Shown one piece after another: positions 26,950 to 35,491 of a stretch of 64,000 bases of DNA (position 1 is the first letter of the stretch; the number at the start of each line of letters is the position of its first letter). The stretch covers positions 1-64,000 of the forward strand of contig JHVO01000012.1 of NCBI GenBank assembly GCA_000620185.1, read 5' to 3'. A program made the translations under genes and the position numbers. Source of the DNA: Geodermatophilaceae bacterium URHB0062. Lineage in GTDB: Bacteria; Actinomycetota; Actinomycetes; Mycobacteriales; Geodermatophilaceae. Below the pieces are notes generated by a model, which made no database searches, was not told where the DNA came from, and saw only the letters and a list, made by a program, of their open reading frames with translations.

Positions 26950-26985
26950 AACTCAACGACTGATGAAGTCAACGGTAGATGAGTT
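26950..26985. promoter_or_regulatory. Candidate TetR operator upstream of ABC operon
   Basis: AACTCA (26950-26955) and TGAGTT (26980-26985) are inverted arms in an unusually AT-rich stretch just upstream of the ATPase ribosome site. TTGACT appears between them on the minus strand. Position suits autoregulation by the TetR protein; this is inference. Confidence 0.4.
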
Positions 26986-27094
26986 ATGGGGGAGGGGTCA
27001 ACGGAGTCCTTGGTCCCTGCACCCGAGGTGGCCGGGCGTCGACCCGGGCGACACCCCGACAGGCGGATCTGCGGCGTCCGGGATGATCGCCGCC

Positions 27095-27904
27095 GTGCCC
27101 GCGCCCCTGCTCGTCACCGACCCCGCCGATCCGCGAGTGGCCGACTTCCGGAACCTCAAGGCGGGTGACCGCCCCGCGGGCACGCCGCGCGGCGAACTGG
27201 GCCCGGTGATCGTGGAGGGCGTGCCGGCCGTCGAGCGATTGCTCGCCTCGCCCTACCGTGTGCGCGCGGTATTCGGGGTGCCCGGCCGGGTCGCCGCACT
27301 GGACCTCCCCGACGACGTCCCGGCGTTCGAGGCGGACAAGTGGGTGCTGTCCGAGGTCATCGGCTTCCGGTTGACGCGCGGCGTGCTCGCGTCGGCGGAC
27401 CGCCGTCCGCCCGCCGATCTGGGGGCGCTGCTGGCGGGCCCCGATCCGGCCGCGCCGCGCCGGCTGGCGGTCCTCGAGGCGCTCAACGACGCGGAGAACC
27501 TCGGCTCGATCGCGCGGTCGGCGGTCGCGCTCGGCATCGACGGGCTGCTGCTGGACCCGCGCTGCGCCGATCCGCTCTACCGGCGGTCGGTGCGGGTCTC
27601 GATGGGGCACGTGCTGACGCTGCCGTTCGCCGTCCTGCCCGAGTGGCCGGAGGGGCTCGACCGGCTGCACGAGGCCGGTTACCTCACGGTGGCGCTCACC
27701 CCGGCCCCGGACGCCGTCGACCTCACCGAGGTGGACGCCCGGGCCAACCCGCGTACCGCCGTCCTGCTGGGGGCGGAGGGCCCGGGGCTGACGCCCGAGG
27801 CGCAGCGGGCGGCCCGGGTGCGGGCGCGGATCCCGATGCGGGCGGGCGTCGACTCGCTGGGTGTGGCCGCCGCCGCGGCGATCGCGTTCGCCACCCTCCG
27901 TTAG
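27095..27904 (+). CDS. SpoU/TrmH-type RNA 2'-O-ribose methyltransferase
   Basis: 269 aa from the GTG at 27095; an ATG at 27083 is the alternative. Uses SAM to methylate a ribose in rRNA or tRNA. SpoU motifs: NDAENLGSIARSAVALG, LLGAEGPGLTPEAQ and IPMRAGVDSLGVAAAAAIAF. In the last, the usual Asn of SLNV is Gly, an unusual change next to the SAM-binding knot. GATGAT seven bases before the GTG could be a -10 for a leaderless message. From memory it corresponds to Rv0881. Confidence 0.85.
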   Translation: MPAPLLVTDPADPRVADFRNLKAGDRPAGTPRGELGPVIVEGVPAVERLLASPYRVRAVFGVPGRVAALDLPDDVPAFEADKWVLSEVIGFRLTRGVLASADRRPPADLGALLAGPDPAAPRRLAVLEALNDAENLGSIARSAVALGIDGLLLDPRCADPLYRRSVRVSMGHVLTLPFAVLPEWPEGLDRLHEAGYLTVALTPAPDAVDLTEVDARANPRTAVLLGAEGPGLTPEAQRAARVRARIPMRAGVDSLGVAAAAAIAFATLR

Positions 27905-27963
27905 GCCCCCTTGCAGGGCCCCGCCGCGAGCGAGCGAGCGGTGGGGGGCAAGGGGGTCCGCTT
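27904..27963 (-). repeat. GAAGGACC palindromic repeat, copy 3
   Basis: Fills the gap between convergent methyltransferase and stress-protein genes. On the minus strand it starts AAGCGGACCCCCTTGCC after the stress-protein stop, core GCTCGCTCGCTCGCGGCGG, closing arm GCAAGGGGGCC. Confidence 0.75.
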
Positions 27964-28437
27964 TCAGCCGCGGAGGGAGAAGCGGGCGAGCTGCGCCCGG
28001 GCCTCCTCGGCGTGCGCGGGCGCGCACATGATGTCGTAGCGGCCCGCCGTGATCTTGCTGGTGCTGGTGAAGTCGCGGCGCCCGCGCGTGGCGGCGTAGC
28101 CCATCCAGCCGAACAGGGCGCCGAACAACAGACCGATCAGCAGACCGCTGAGGACGGCGCCGATCCAGGCGCTGCCGTTCGACGAGAAGATGCCGAGCAG
28201 CAGCCCGACGAACAGACCCCACCACGCGCCACCCGCGGCGCCGGCGGCGACCGCGCGACCGGTGGTGAGCCGGCCGGTGACGGTCTCGATCATCCGCAGG
28301 TCGGTGCCGATGATCGTGACGTTCTCGACCGGGAACTTCTCGTCCGACAGGTAGTCGACCGCGGCCTGCGCCCGCTCGTAGCTGTCGTAGGAGCCGACCT
28401 GGACACCGCCCAGCGGCATGGACACCGAAGCACTCAT
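27964..28437 (-). CDS. General stress protein (YflT/17M-like) membrane protein
   Basis: 157 aa. Begins with a small alpha/beta domain (VGSYDSYERAQAAVDYLSD, then VTIIGTDLRMIETVTGRLT) typical of the general-stress-protein 17M-like domain. Two Gly-rich transmembrane segments follow (AAGAAGGAWWGLFVGLLLG and AVLSGLLIGLLFGALFGW), then a short cytoplasmic tail. Function is unknown. Monocistronic. Confidence 0.78.
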   Translation of the reverse strand: MSASVSMPLGGVQVGSYDSYERAQAAVDYLSDEKFPVENVTIIGTDLRMIETVTGRLTTGRAVAAGAAGGAWWGLFVGLLLGIFSSNGSAWIGAVLSGLLIGLLFGALFGWMGYAATRGRRDFTSTSKITAGRYDIMCAPAHAEEARAQLARFSLRG

Positions 28438-28514
28438 GCCGGGTCAACTACCCGCCGGACCGCGGTGTTCCAACGGATCGGCGAGCTTCCGTCGCACGGC
28501 GTCGGGGCCGTGCG

Positions 28515-30374
28515 TCACACCAGGCTGTCGGCCCAGGCGCGGTGCAGGTCGGCGAACCGGCCGGTGCCGGCGACCAGTTCGGCCGGCGAGCCGTCCTCGA
28601 CGATGCGGCCGTCGGCCATCACCAGCGCGCGGTCGGCGATCTCCACGGTCGAGAGCCGGTGGGCGATGATCAGCGCCGTCCGGTCGGCGAGCAGCGTCTG
28701 CAGCGCGCGCTGCACAAGCCGCTCACTGGGGACGTCGAGCGAGCTCGTCGCCTCGTCGAGGATCAGCACCGCCGGGTCGGCGAGGAACGCCCGCGCGAAG
28801 CTGACCAGCTGTCGCTGGCCCGCCGACAGCCGGCCACCACGCTTGCTGACGTCGGTGTCGTAGCCCTCGGGCAGCGCGGCGATGAACTCGTGCGCCCCGA
28901 TGGCGCGGGCCGCCTCGACGATCTCCGCGCGCGTCGCCTCCGGCCGGCCGAAGGCGATGTTGTCGGCGACCGACCCGGAGAACAGGAAGCTCTCCTGGGT
29001 CACCATCACGACCGCCCGGCGCAGGTCGGCGTCCGAGAGCCGGTCCAGCGGGATGCCGTCCAGCCGTACCGCACCGGCCGTCGGGTCGTAGAACCGCGCC
29101 GCCAGCCGCGCCAACGTCGACTTCCCGGCACCGGTCGCGCCGACCAGTGCCACGGTCTGCCCGGCCGGGATGCGCAGGTCGAGGTCGGGCAGCACGACGC
29201 GGTCGGTGTAGCCGAACCGGACGTCGTCGTAGACGAGCTCGCCGCGGGGCCGGCCCAGCGGCACCGGGTCGGTGGGCTCGGGCACCGTCGGGCGCTCCTC
29301 GAGCACCCCGGAGAGCTTCTCCAGCGCCGCCGTCGCCGACTGGTAGGAGTTGTAGAACATCGCGACGTCCTGCAGCGGGTCGAAGAACCGGCGCAGGTAC
29401 AGCAGGAACGACACCAGGGTGCCGACGGCCATCGCGCCGTCCATCACGCGCAGCGCGCCGTAGCCGAGCACGGCGACGGTGACCAGGTTGCCGATCAGCG
29501 TCACCGCCGGGACGAAGACGGCGATGAGCCAGAACGCCCGGTCGTGGGCCTTCCGGTTGTCCTCGTTGAGCGCGGCGTACAGCTCGTCGTTGCGCGGCTC
29601 GCGGCGGAACGCCTGCACCGCGCGGATGCCACCGAACGTCTCGGTGAACTGCACGATCAGGGCGGCGATCGTCTCGCGGGTGCGGCGGTAGGCCGCCGTC
29701 GAGTTGCGCTGGAACCAGCGGGCCACCCAGAACAGCGCGGGGAACCCGAGCAGGGCCACCAGGCCGAGCGGCGGGTCGAGGACGAGGAGCACCACGCCGA
29801 TGGTCAGCACGCTGAACAGCGCGGTGACCAGGTTGTCGAGGCCCTCGTCGAGGAGCTCGGCCAGTGCCTCGACGTCGCTGGTCAGCCGGCTGATCGTCTT
29901 GCCCGACGTGTAGCGCTCGTGGAACGACAGCGGGAGCCGCTGGACGTGGGTGAACACCCGCCGGCGCAGGGTCAGCAGCATTGCCTGGCCGACGCGGCCG
30001 GACCAGGTGAGGAAGACGAAGCGCAGCACCGTGTCCAGCGCCGCGGCGCCGAGCATCGCGCAGGTGATCCACACCAGCGGCCAGACGTTCCCGTCGATCA
30101 GGGCCGGGACGGCGACGTCGATGCCGACGCCGATCAGGAACGGCCCGGCCAGCCAGGCGATGTTCTGCACCGTGATGACGGCGAGCAGCGCCCACAGCGC
30201 ACGGTGATGCGGAGCCAGCAGCTGGCCGAGCAGCCGGCGCGAGCGGGCGCGCAGGAAGACACCCGCGCCGGCCGACAGCTCGTCGGCGTCCTCGGTGGCG
30301 ACGCCGCGCCAGTTCTCCGCGGCGTCCGAGGCCGGACCGGTGGCAGGGGAGCCGTGCTCGGCGGTCTGGCTCAC
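28515..30374 (-). CDS. ABC exporter half-transporter (canonical ATPase site subunit)
   Basis: 619 aa, GTG start overlapping the upstream stop as GTGA. Six-helix transmembrane domain (about 60-350), then Walker A ALVGATGAGKSTLAR, signature RLSAGQRQLVSFARAF and Walker B VLILDEATSSLD with the catalytic Glu. The signature deviates from LSGGQ (LSAGQ). Together with the upstream half it should form a heterodimeric multidrug or lipid exporter. Confidence 0.92.
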   Translation of the reverse strand: MSQTAEHGSPATGPASDAAENWRGVATEDADELSAGAGVFLRARSRRLLGQLLAPHHRALWALLAVITVQNIAWLAGPFLIGVGIDVAVPALIDGNVWPLVWITCAMLGAAALDTVLRFVFLTWSGRVGQAMLLTLRRRVFTHVQRLPLSFHERYTSGKTISRLTSDVEALAELLDEGLDNLVTALFSVLTIGVVLLVLDPPLGLVALLGFPALFWVARWFQRNSTAAYRRTRETIAALIVQFTETFGGIRAVQAFRREPRNDELYAALNEDNRKAHDRAFWLIAVFVPAVTLIGNLVTVAVLGYGALRVMDGAMAVGTLVSFLLYLRRFFDPLQDVAMFYNSYQSATAALEKLSGVLEERPTVPEPTDPVPLGRPRGELVYDDVRFGYTDRVVLPDLDLRIPAGQTVALVGATGAGKSTLARLAARFYDPTAGAVRLDGIPLDRLSDADLRRAVVMVTQESFLFSGSVADNIAFGRPEATRAEIVEAARAIGAHEFIAALPEGYDTDVSKRGGRLSAGQRQLVSFARAFLADPAVLILDEATSSLDVPSERLVQRALQTLLADRTALIIAHRLSTVEIADRALVMADGRIVEDGSPAELVAGTGRFADLHRAWADSLV

Positions 30375-32152
30375 GACGCCACCTCGGCCAGCTCGCTCTC
30401 CTGCGCCAGCAGGTCGCGGTACTCCGGCACCTCCGCCAGCAGGTCGCTGTGCCGGCCCACCGCGGTGATCCGCCCACCCGACAGCAGTGCCACGCGGTCG
30501 GCCAGCAGCACGGTCGAGGGGCGGTGCGCCACCACAAGGGCGGTCGTCCCGGCCAGGACGTCGCGCAGGGCCCGCTCGACGAGGGCCTCGGTGTGCACGT
30601 CCAGCGCCGACAGCGGGTCGTCGAGGATGAGCACGGAGGGCCGGCCCAACACGGCGCGCGCCAGCGCCAGCCGTTGCCGCTGGCCACCGGACAGGGACAG
30701 GCCCTGCTCGCCGATCCGGGTGGCCAGCCCCCAGGGCAGGTCGTGCACGAAGTCCGCCTGGGCCACCCGCAGCGCCTCGTCGACGTCGGCGTCGGACGCC
30801 CCGGGCCGGCCGAGGGTCAGGTTCTCGCGGACGCTCATCGAGAACAGCGTCGCGTCCTCGAAGGCCACCGACACGACGCTGCGCAGCTGGCTCAGCGGCA
30901 GGTCGCGCACGTCGACGCCGTCCACGGTGACCCGGCCGGCCGTGACGTCGTACAGCCGTCCCGCCAGGGCGGTGAGCGTCGTCTTGCCCGATCCGGTCGA
31001 GCCGACCAGCGCCACGGTCTCCCCCGGTGCGATGTCGAGGTCGATCCCGTCGAGCACCGCCTCGGCCGACCCCGGGTAGCGGAAGCCCACGTCCTGGAAC
31101 CGCAGGCGGGCGGGGGAGCCGAGCGCCGCGGGGCGGACCCCGGGCCGGTCGGTGACGGTGATCGGCTCGTCGAGCAGCTCGCCGATCCGGTCGCAGGCGC
31201 TCGCCGTCTCCTGGGCGAAGGCGAACAGGAACCCCAGCGACAGGATCGGCCACAGCAGGACGGTGAACAGGGCGACGAAGCCGACCAGCCCGCCGACGGT
31301 CAGCGCACCGGTGTTCACGGCCACGGCCCCGCCGACGAGGATCACCGCGAGCGTCGCCTGCGGGTGCAGCTCGAAGATGCACCACAGCAGCGCCAGCGTG
31401 CGGACCTTCTCCAGCTCCATGCCACGGAGCGCGGCGGCCTTGGCGTCGTACCGGTCGAACACCAGGCTGCTGCGGCCCAGCGACTTCACGACCCGGATGC
31501 CCTGCACGGCCTCCTCGACGTCGGTGGTCAGCTCGCCCTGCTGGTCCTGCACCCGGCGCGACTGGACGTTGTAGCGCTTCTCCCAGCGCAGCCCGAGGAA
31601 CGTCAGCGGTACCGTGGTCAGCAGGACCGTCAGGCCCAGCGGCCAGTACGTGACCAGCAGCAGCACGAGGACGACAACGCACGTGATCAGGTTGACCGCG
31701 AGGAACACCGCCGCGAACCCGACGAAGCGCCGGATGGTGGAGACGTCGGTGGTGGCACGGGAGAGCAGCTGACCCGAGCCCCAGCGATCGTGGAAGGCGA
31801 CCGGCAGCCGTTGCAGCCGGTGGTAGAGGGTGTCGCGCAGGTCGCGCTCGATGCGCAGGGAGCTGCGGTTCATCGCCCAGCGGCGCAGGAAGAACAGCGC
31901 CGCCTCGGCGACGCCGAAGAGCAGGGCCAGGCCGAGCAGCGGGATCAACCCCGCCGGGTCGTCGTGGGCGATCGGCCCGTCGACCACGGCCGCGGTGAGC
32001 AGGGGGACGGCGAGCTGCGCCAGCGTGGCCAGGAGCGCGGCGGAGAAGGTCAACGCGATCAGCCCGCGGTACGGGCGGGCGAAGGGCCACAGGCGGAGAA
32101 GGGCGGAGAGCCGGCCCCGGTCCGAGGGCGCGGGCTGCGGGGCGTTGTCCAT
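30371..32152 (-). CDS. ABC exporter half-transporter (degenerate ATPase site subunit)
   Basis: 593 aa. Six transmembrane helices (about 25-310), Walker A ALVGSTGSGKTTLTALAG, perfect signature SLSGGQRQRLALARAVLG, and Walker B VLILDDPLSALD, in which Asp replaces the catalytic Glu. This is the known pattern of heterodimeric exporters of the BmrCD/TM287-288 kind, where one of two sites does not hydrolyse ATP. First gene of the two-gene operon. Confidence 0.92.
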   Translation of the reverse strand: MDNAPQPAPSDRGRLSALLRLWPFARPYRGLIALTFSAALLATLAQLAVPLLTAAVVDGPIAHDDPAGLIPLLGLALLFGVAEAALFFLRRWAMNRSSLRIERDLRDTLYHRLQRLPVAFHDRWGSGQLLSRATTDVSTIRRFVGFAAVFLAVNLITCVVVLVLLLVTYWPLGLTVLLTTVPLTFLGLRWEKRYNVQSRRVQDQQGELTTDVEEAVQGIRVVKSLGRSSLVFDRYDAKAAALRGMELEKVRTLALLWCIFELHPQATLAVILVGGAVAVNTGALTVGGLVGFVALFTVLLWPILSLGFLFAFAQETASACDRIGELLDEPITVTDRPGVRPAALGSPARLRFQDVGFRYPGSAEAVLDGIDLDIAPGETVALVGSTGSGKTTLTALAGRLYDVTAGRVTVDGVDVRDLPLSQLRSVVSVAFEDATLFSMSVRENLTLGRPGASDADVDEALRVAQADFVHDLPWGLATRIGEQGLSLSGGQRQRLALARAVLGRPSVLILDDPLSALDVHTEALVERALRDVLAGTTALVVAHRPSTVLLADRVALLSGGRITAVGRHSDLLAEVPEYRDLLAQESELAEVAS

Positions 32153-32222
32153 GGCGGGGTCGAGGCTAGGCGCAGGTAGTGACCGAGGCGAACGAAATAA
32201 GGCCCCTCTGCCCCCTCAGGTT

Positions 32223-32284
32223 GGCCCCTCTGCAGGGGCCCGCCGCGAGCCTGCGAGTGGTGGGGGGCAGGAGGGGTCCTTCTG
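32223..32284 (-). repeat. GAAGGACC palindromic repeat, copy 4, with a partial second copy
   Basis: On the minus strand it begins AGAAGGACCCCTCCTGCC a few bases after the sepH stop, core ACTCGCAGGCTCGCGGCGG, closing arm CAGAGGGGCC. A truncated piece (AAGGCCCCTCTGCCCCC) lies just beyond at 32201-32221, suggesting duplication. Confidence 0.75.
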
Positions 32285-33337
32285 CTAACGGTGCCGGCGA
32301 ACCCCGAAGACGATGTCCTCCCACGCCGGGATCTTCGCCCGCGGGTCCCCGTCGTCCGGATCGCCCTCGGTGCGGGCCAGCACGACCGTGTCGTGGTCGG
32401 CCACCTCGTCGAGCAGGTCCTCGACCGATCGGTCGTGGTCGATCAGGCCGGCGGCCGGATGCACGTCCCGGACGTCGTCGTCCTCGTCGATCAGGTCGGC
32501 CTGGAGGACGTCGGTGGAGTGCTCGTCGCCCGTCGCGAAGCCGGGGGAGTAGTCGGGCACCGGGACGTCGGGGCGGACGTCCGTGGCGAGGAGGTCGGCG
32601 TGGTCGTCGTCCTCCTGGTCGGCGTCGGCGCCGGCGGCGGAACGGCCCCCCGCCTCGGGGCGGCCGTTGTCGCGCAGCATCGACACCGGCCGCGAGCGGT
32701 GCACCGGGATGCCGGTCAGCCCGGTGGGCACGTCCGGCACGACGCGGACCAGCCGGGTGCCCTCCGCGAAGTCGGTGGTGGCGGCGTCGTAGGGAGTGAC
32801 GATCCGTGCGGGCAGGTCGAAGGTCCAGCGGGTCGTGCCCGACTTGTCGCCGGCCCGCCACGCACCCGTGACCAGCCACGCCCCGTCGTGGTCGCGGTGG
32901 GCGTCCCACTGCACGTCGTCGACGTCGGTGTCGAGGAGCCGCAGCCGCTCGGCCATGAAGCGCGACAGCGTGGTGCCCGGCGTGCCCTCGGACAGTCGTA
33001 CCCGGGCGTCCTGCGCCTGCTCGGCCACCCGGGCGCGCTCCTGGAGCACCGGGTGCGCGAAGCGCATGATCCGCTCGACGCGGGTGCCCGACGCCGCGGC
33101 CACCTGCTCGGGCGTCTCTCCGGCGCGGATCCGCGACTGGATCACCCGCGGGGGCAGTTCGGTGCCGAGGTCGACGTCGATCTGGGTGAGTCGCCGGGCG
33201 TCGCCGCGGGCAGCGGCGCGGAGGCGGTCGTCGATGGGCAGCTCGAACTTCTCGCCCTCGGCGGAGTCGCCGCCGTCGGTGGTCAGGACGAGGCTCTTCC
33301 CGTCATCGGAGAGCGCGACGAGGCGCAGCGAGCGCAT
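32285..33337 (-). CDS. sepH: Septation protein SepH (DUF3071)
   Basis: 350 aa. SepH stimulates FtsZ assembly at division septa in actinobacteria. The N-terminal DUF3071 domain begins MRSLRLVALSDDGKSLVLTT, with a helix-turn-helix-like segment (RIRAGETPEQVAAASGTRVE). The C-terminal half is acidic and disordered, and the end AKIPAWEDIVFGVRRHR is the conserved terminal motif. The frame is open far upstream, but the family start and its position before the S9 peptidase promoter fix the ATG at 33337. Confidence 0.93.
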   Translation of the reverse strand: MRSLRLVALSDDGKSLVLTTDGGDSAEGEKFELPIDDRLRAAARGDARRLTQIDVDLGTELPPRVIQSRIRAGETPEQVAAASGTRVERIMRFAHPVLQERARVAEQAQDARVRLSEGTPGTTLSRFMAERLRLLDTDVDDVQWDAHRDHDGAWLVTGAWRAGDKSGTTRWTFDLPARIVTPYDAATTDFAEGTRLVRVVPDVPTGLTGIPVHRSRPVSMLRDNGRPEAGGRSAAGADADQEDDDHADLLATDVRPDVPVPDYSPGFATGDEHSTDVLQADLIDEDDDVRDVHPAAGLIDHDRSVEDLLDEVADHDTVVLARTEGDPDDGDPRAKIPAWEDIVFGVRRHR

Positions 33338-33604
33338 GGGCGACCTCCTGCAACGTGCGCGACTCGAATCCTGACAGAGACGAGCCCCGAGGCTAACGGC
33401 GTGCCGGGGGCCGGTCCGGCAGGCCGCCCGGCGTGGCGCGCGCCGGAAACGGCGGTCGGTCCCCCGCGCGGGGGGTGCGGAACCTCCTGCGAGGCGCCGA
33501 TGAGGTGCAATGTCACGTCCTCGACACGCGCGCTCGGCACAGTGGGCACGCGCAGCAGGTCGTGACCTGCGAGAACCGACCCCAGTTCCACCCGAGGAGG
33601 TGCG

Positions 33605-35491
33605 ATGACCAGCCCCCTGACCGACCGGTCCGTCGCGCCCTACGTGCCCGCGGACGGCGCCGCCGGCCCGCTGCCCGACCACGTCGTCCGCGCCGTCGCC
33701 GAGATCGCCGGTGCGGCCGGCGCCTGGTGTCCGGCCCTGTCGCCCGACGGCGCGCGCGTCGCCTACGTCACCGACCGGTCGGGCATCCCCCGCCTCGAGG
33801 TCGCCGCCGTCGACGGGACGGCGTTCCCGGTCGTCCTCTCCGGCGCCGATCAGGAGGTCGTCTCCGTCGCGTGGTCGCCAGACGGCGGATGGCTGGCCTA
33901 CCTCGTCAGCCCCGGCGGGTCGATCTGCGCGGAACTGCACGCCGTCCGGCCCGACGGTTCCGGCCGCCGGCTGCTCGCCGGCGCGGACCCGCGCGCCACC
34001 GTGTTCGCCGGGAGCTGGACCGGCCCCGGGCACTACGTCTGCTCCATCGCCCCGGGTGACGGCCCGGACGCCGACGTCGTCCTGGTGGATGTGCTGACCG
34101 GCGACCGGCGCGTCCTGGCCCGCGGGGGATTCCTGTCGGTCACCGCGGTGTCGCCCGACGGCCGGTTCGTGCTGGCCCGGCGCGGTCCGCGGGGCTACCG
34201 GCACATCGTGCTGGCCGACGTCGCCACCGGTGAGCAGCGCCGGATCCTGCCGGTGGACGCCCCCGGTGGCCTCGCGTCCGAGGACGGCCGCTTCGGCCCG
34301 GACGGCGCCTCGGTCTACCTGCGGGCCTCGCTGCCCGGGCCGCCCGGCGCAGACCGGGCGGGTCTGGTCGTCGTCCCGCTCTCGCCCGACGGGGAGCCGG
34401 GGGAGGGCCGGACGGTGCTGTACCGCCCGGACGCCGACCTCGACGGCTACGCCCTGGGTTCCGACGGCACCCTGCTCGCGGTCTGGACCGTGGACGAGGT
34501 GACCGAGCTCTGCGTGCACGCCCTCTCCGACGGTGCGCTGATCCGGAGCGTCGCACTGCCCGAGCCGGTCATGCCGGGCTGGTCCCTGGCCGCGGACGGG
34601 ACGACGATGGTCGCCGAGCTGACCGGGCCGCGCGCGCCGCGGGGCCTGTGGGTCGTCCCGCTCGCGGAGCAGGGCGCACCGACGCCGCTGCCGTCGACTC
34701 TGCCCCGGCCGCCGTGCCATGCCCTCGTGCCGCCGGTGCGCTACGAGTACTCGGCCCCGGACGGGATGCCGCTGACCGGCTGGCTCTACGTGCCGGCCGA
34801 CGTGCACGGGCCCAACCGCACGGTCATCAGCTTCCACGGGGGTCCGGAGGGTCAGGAGCGGCCTTCCTATTCGACGCTCGCGCAGAGCCTGGTCGCCGCG
34901 GGCTTCACCGTGTTCACACCGAACGTCCGGGGCTCCGGCGGGTTCGGGCGCGCGTTCATGACCGCCGACGACGGCCCGGCCCGCGAGGCGTCGTTCGACG
35001 ACGTCCGGACGACGGTCGAGGAACTGGTCGCCGCGGGGATCGCCGAACAGGGCCGGGTCGGGGCGCACGGCTGGTCCTACGGCGGCTACCTCACGCTGGT
35101 CGCCCTGACGCGCTGGCCCGACCTGTTCGCCGCGGGCGTCACCGGCGCCGGGATGAGCGACCTGCGCACCTTCTTCGCGGGCACGGAACCGTGGATGGCC
35201 GCGGCGTCGGTCACCGAGTACGGCGACCCCGTGGCCGACCGCGAGCTGCTCGCCTCGCTCTCCCCGATGACCGTGCTGGACCGGCTGACCTCGCCCGTGC
35301 TGTTCGCCCACGGCGACCGGGACACCAACGTGCCCGTCGCCGAGTCCGTGCAGGCGCACCAGGCCCTGCAGGCGCTGGGCGCGCGTAGCGAGCTGCTGCT
35401 CCTGCGGGGCGAGGGCCACACGATCGTCGACCGCGACCACGTCGTCGAGCTGAGCGCCGCCGTGGTCTCCTGGTTCGATCGCTGGCTGTGA
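33605..35491 (+). CDS. S9-family serine peptidase (prolyl oligopeptidase/dipeptidyl aminopeptidase-like)
   Basis: 628 aa, GAGGAGG before ATG. Residues to about 370 form a beta-propeller with TolB-like blades (ALSPDGARVAYVTDRSG, VAWSPDGGWLAYL). The alpha/beta-hydrolase domain follows with Ser in GWSYGGYLTLVAL, Asp in AHGDRDTNVP and His in GEGHTIVDRDH. It lacks a signal peptide, so it is cytoplasmic and probably degrades short peptides. Its stop overlaps the start of the ATP-grasp gene (GTGA). Confidence 0.9.
   Translation: MTSPLTDRSVAPYVPADGAAGPLPDHVVRAVAEIAGAAGAWCPALSPDGARVAYVTDRSGIPRLEVAAVDGTAFPVVLSGADQEVVSVAWSPDGGWLAYLVSPGGSICAELHAVRPDGSGRRLLAGADPRATVFAGSWTGPGHYVCSIAPGDGPDADVVLVDVLTGDRRVLARGGFLSVTAVSPDGRFVLARRGPRGYRHIVLADVATGEQRRILPVDAPGGLASEDGRFGPDGASVYLRASLPGPPGADRAGLVVVPLSPDGEPGEGRTVLYRPDADLDGYALGSDGTLLAVWTVDEVTELCVHALSDGALIRSVALPEPVMPGWSLAADGTTMVAELTGPRAPRGLWVVPLAEQGAPTPLPSTLPRPPCHALVPPVRYEYSAPDGMPLTGWLYVPADVHGPNRTVISFHGGPEGQERPSYSTLAQSLVAAGFTVFTPNVRGSGGFGRAFMTADDGPAREASFDDVRTTVEELVAAGIAEQGRVGAHGWSYGGYLTLVALTRWPDLFAAGVTGAGMSDLRTFFAGTEPWMAAASVTEYGDPVADRELLASLSPMTVLDRLTSPVLFAHGDRDTNVPVAESVQAHQALQALGARSELLLLRGEGHTIVDRDHVVELSAAVVSWFDRWL

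Noticed and set aside
28515-32090. Single 1191-codon fused ABC exporter
   Set aside because: The upstream half in this frame is Arg/Pro-rich noise; the two half-transporters are in different frames joined by a GTGA overlap.
28542-32179. Long plus-strand open frames opposite the ABC exporter genes
   Set aside because: Composition bias (Gln/Arg/Gly/Asp/Val) and lack of motifs show they are mirror frames of the two exporter genes.
32285-35440. A 1051-codon minus-strand frame including SepH
   Set aside because: Only the 350 C-terminal codons are SepH; the rest is antisense to the S9 peptidase. The SepH family start is at 33337.
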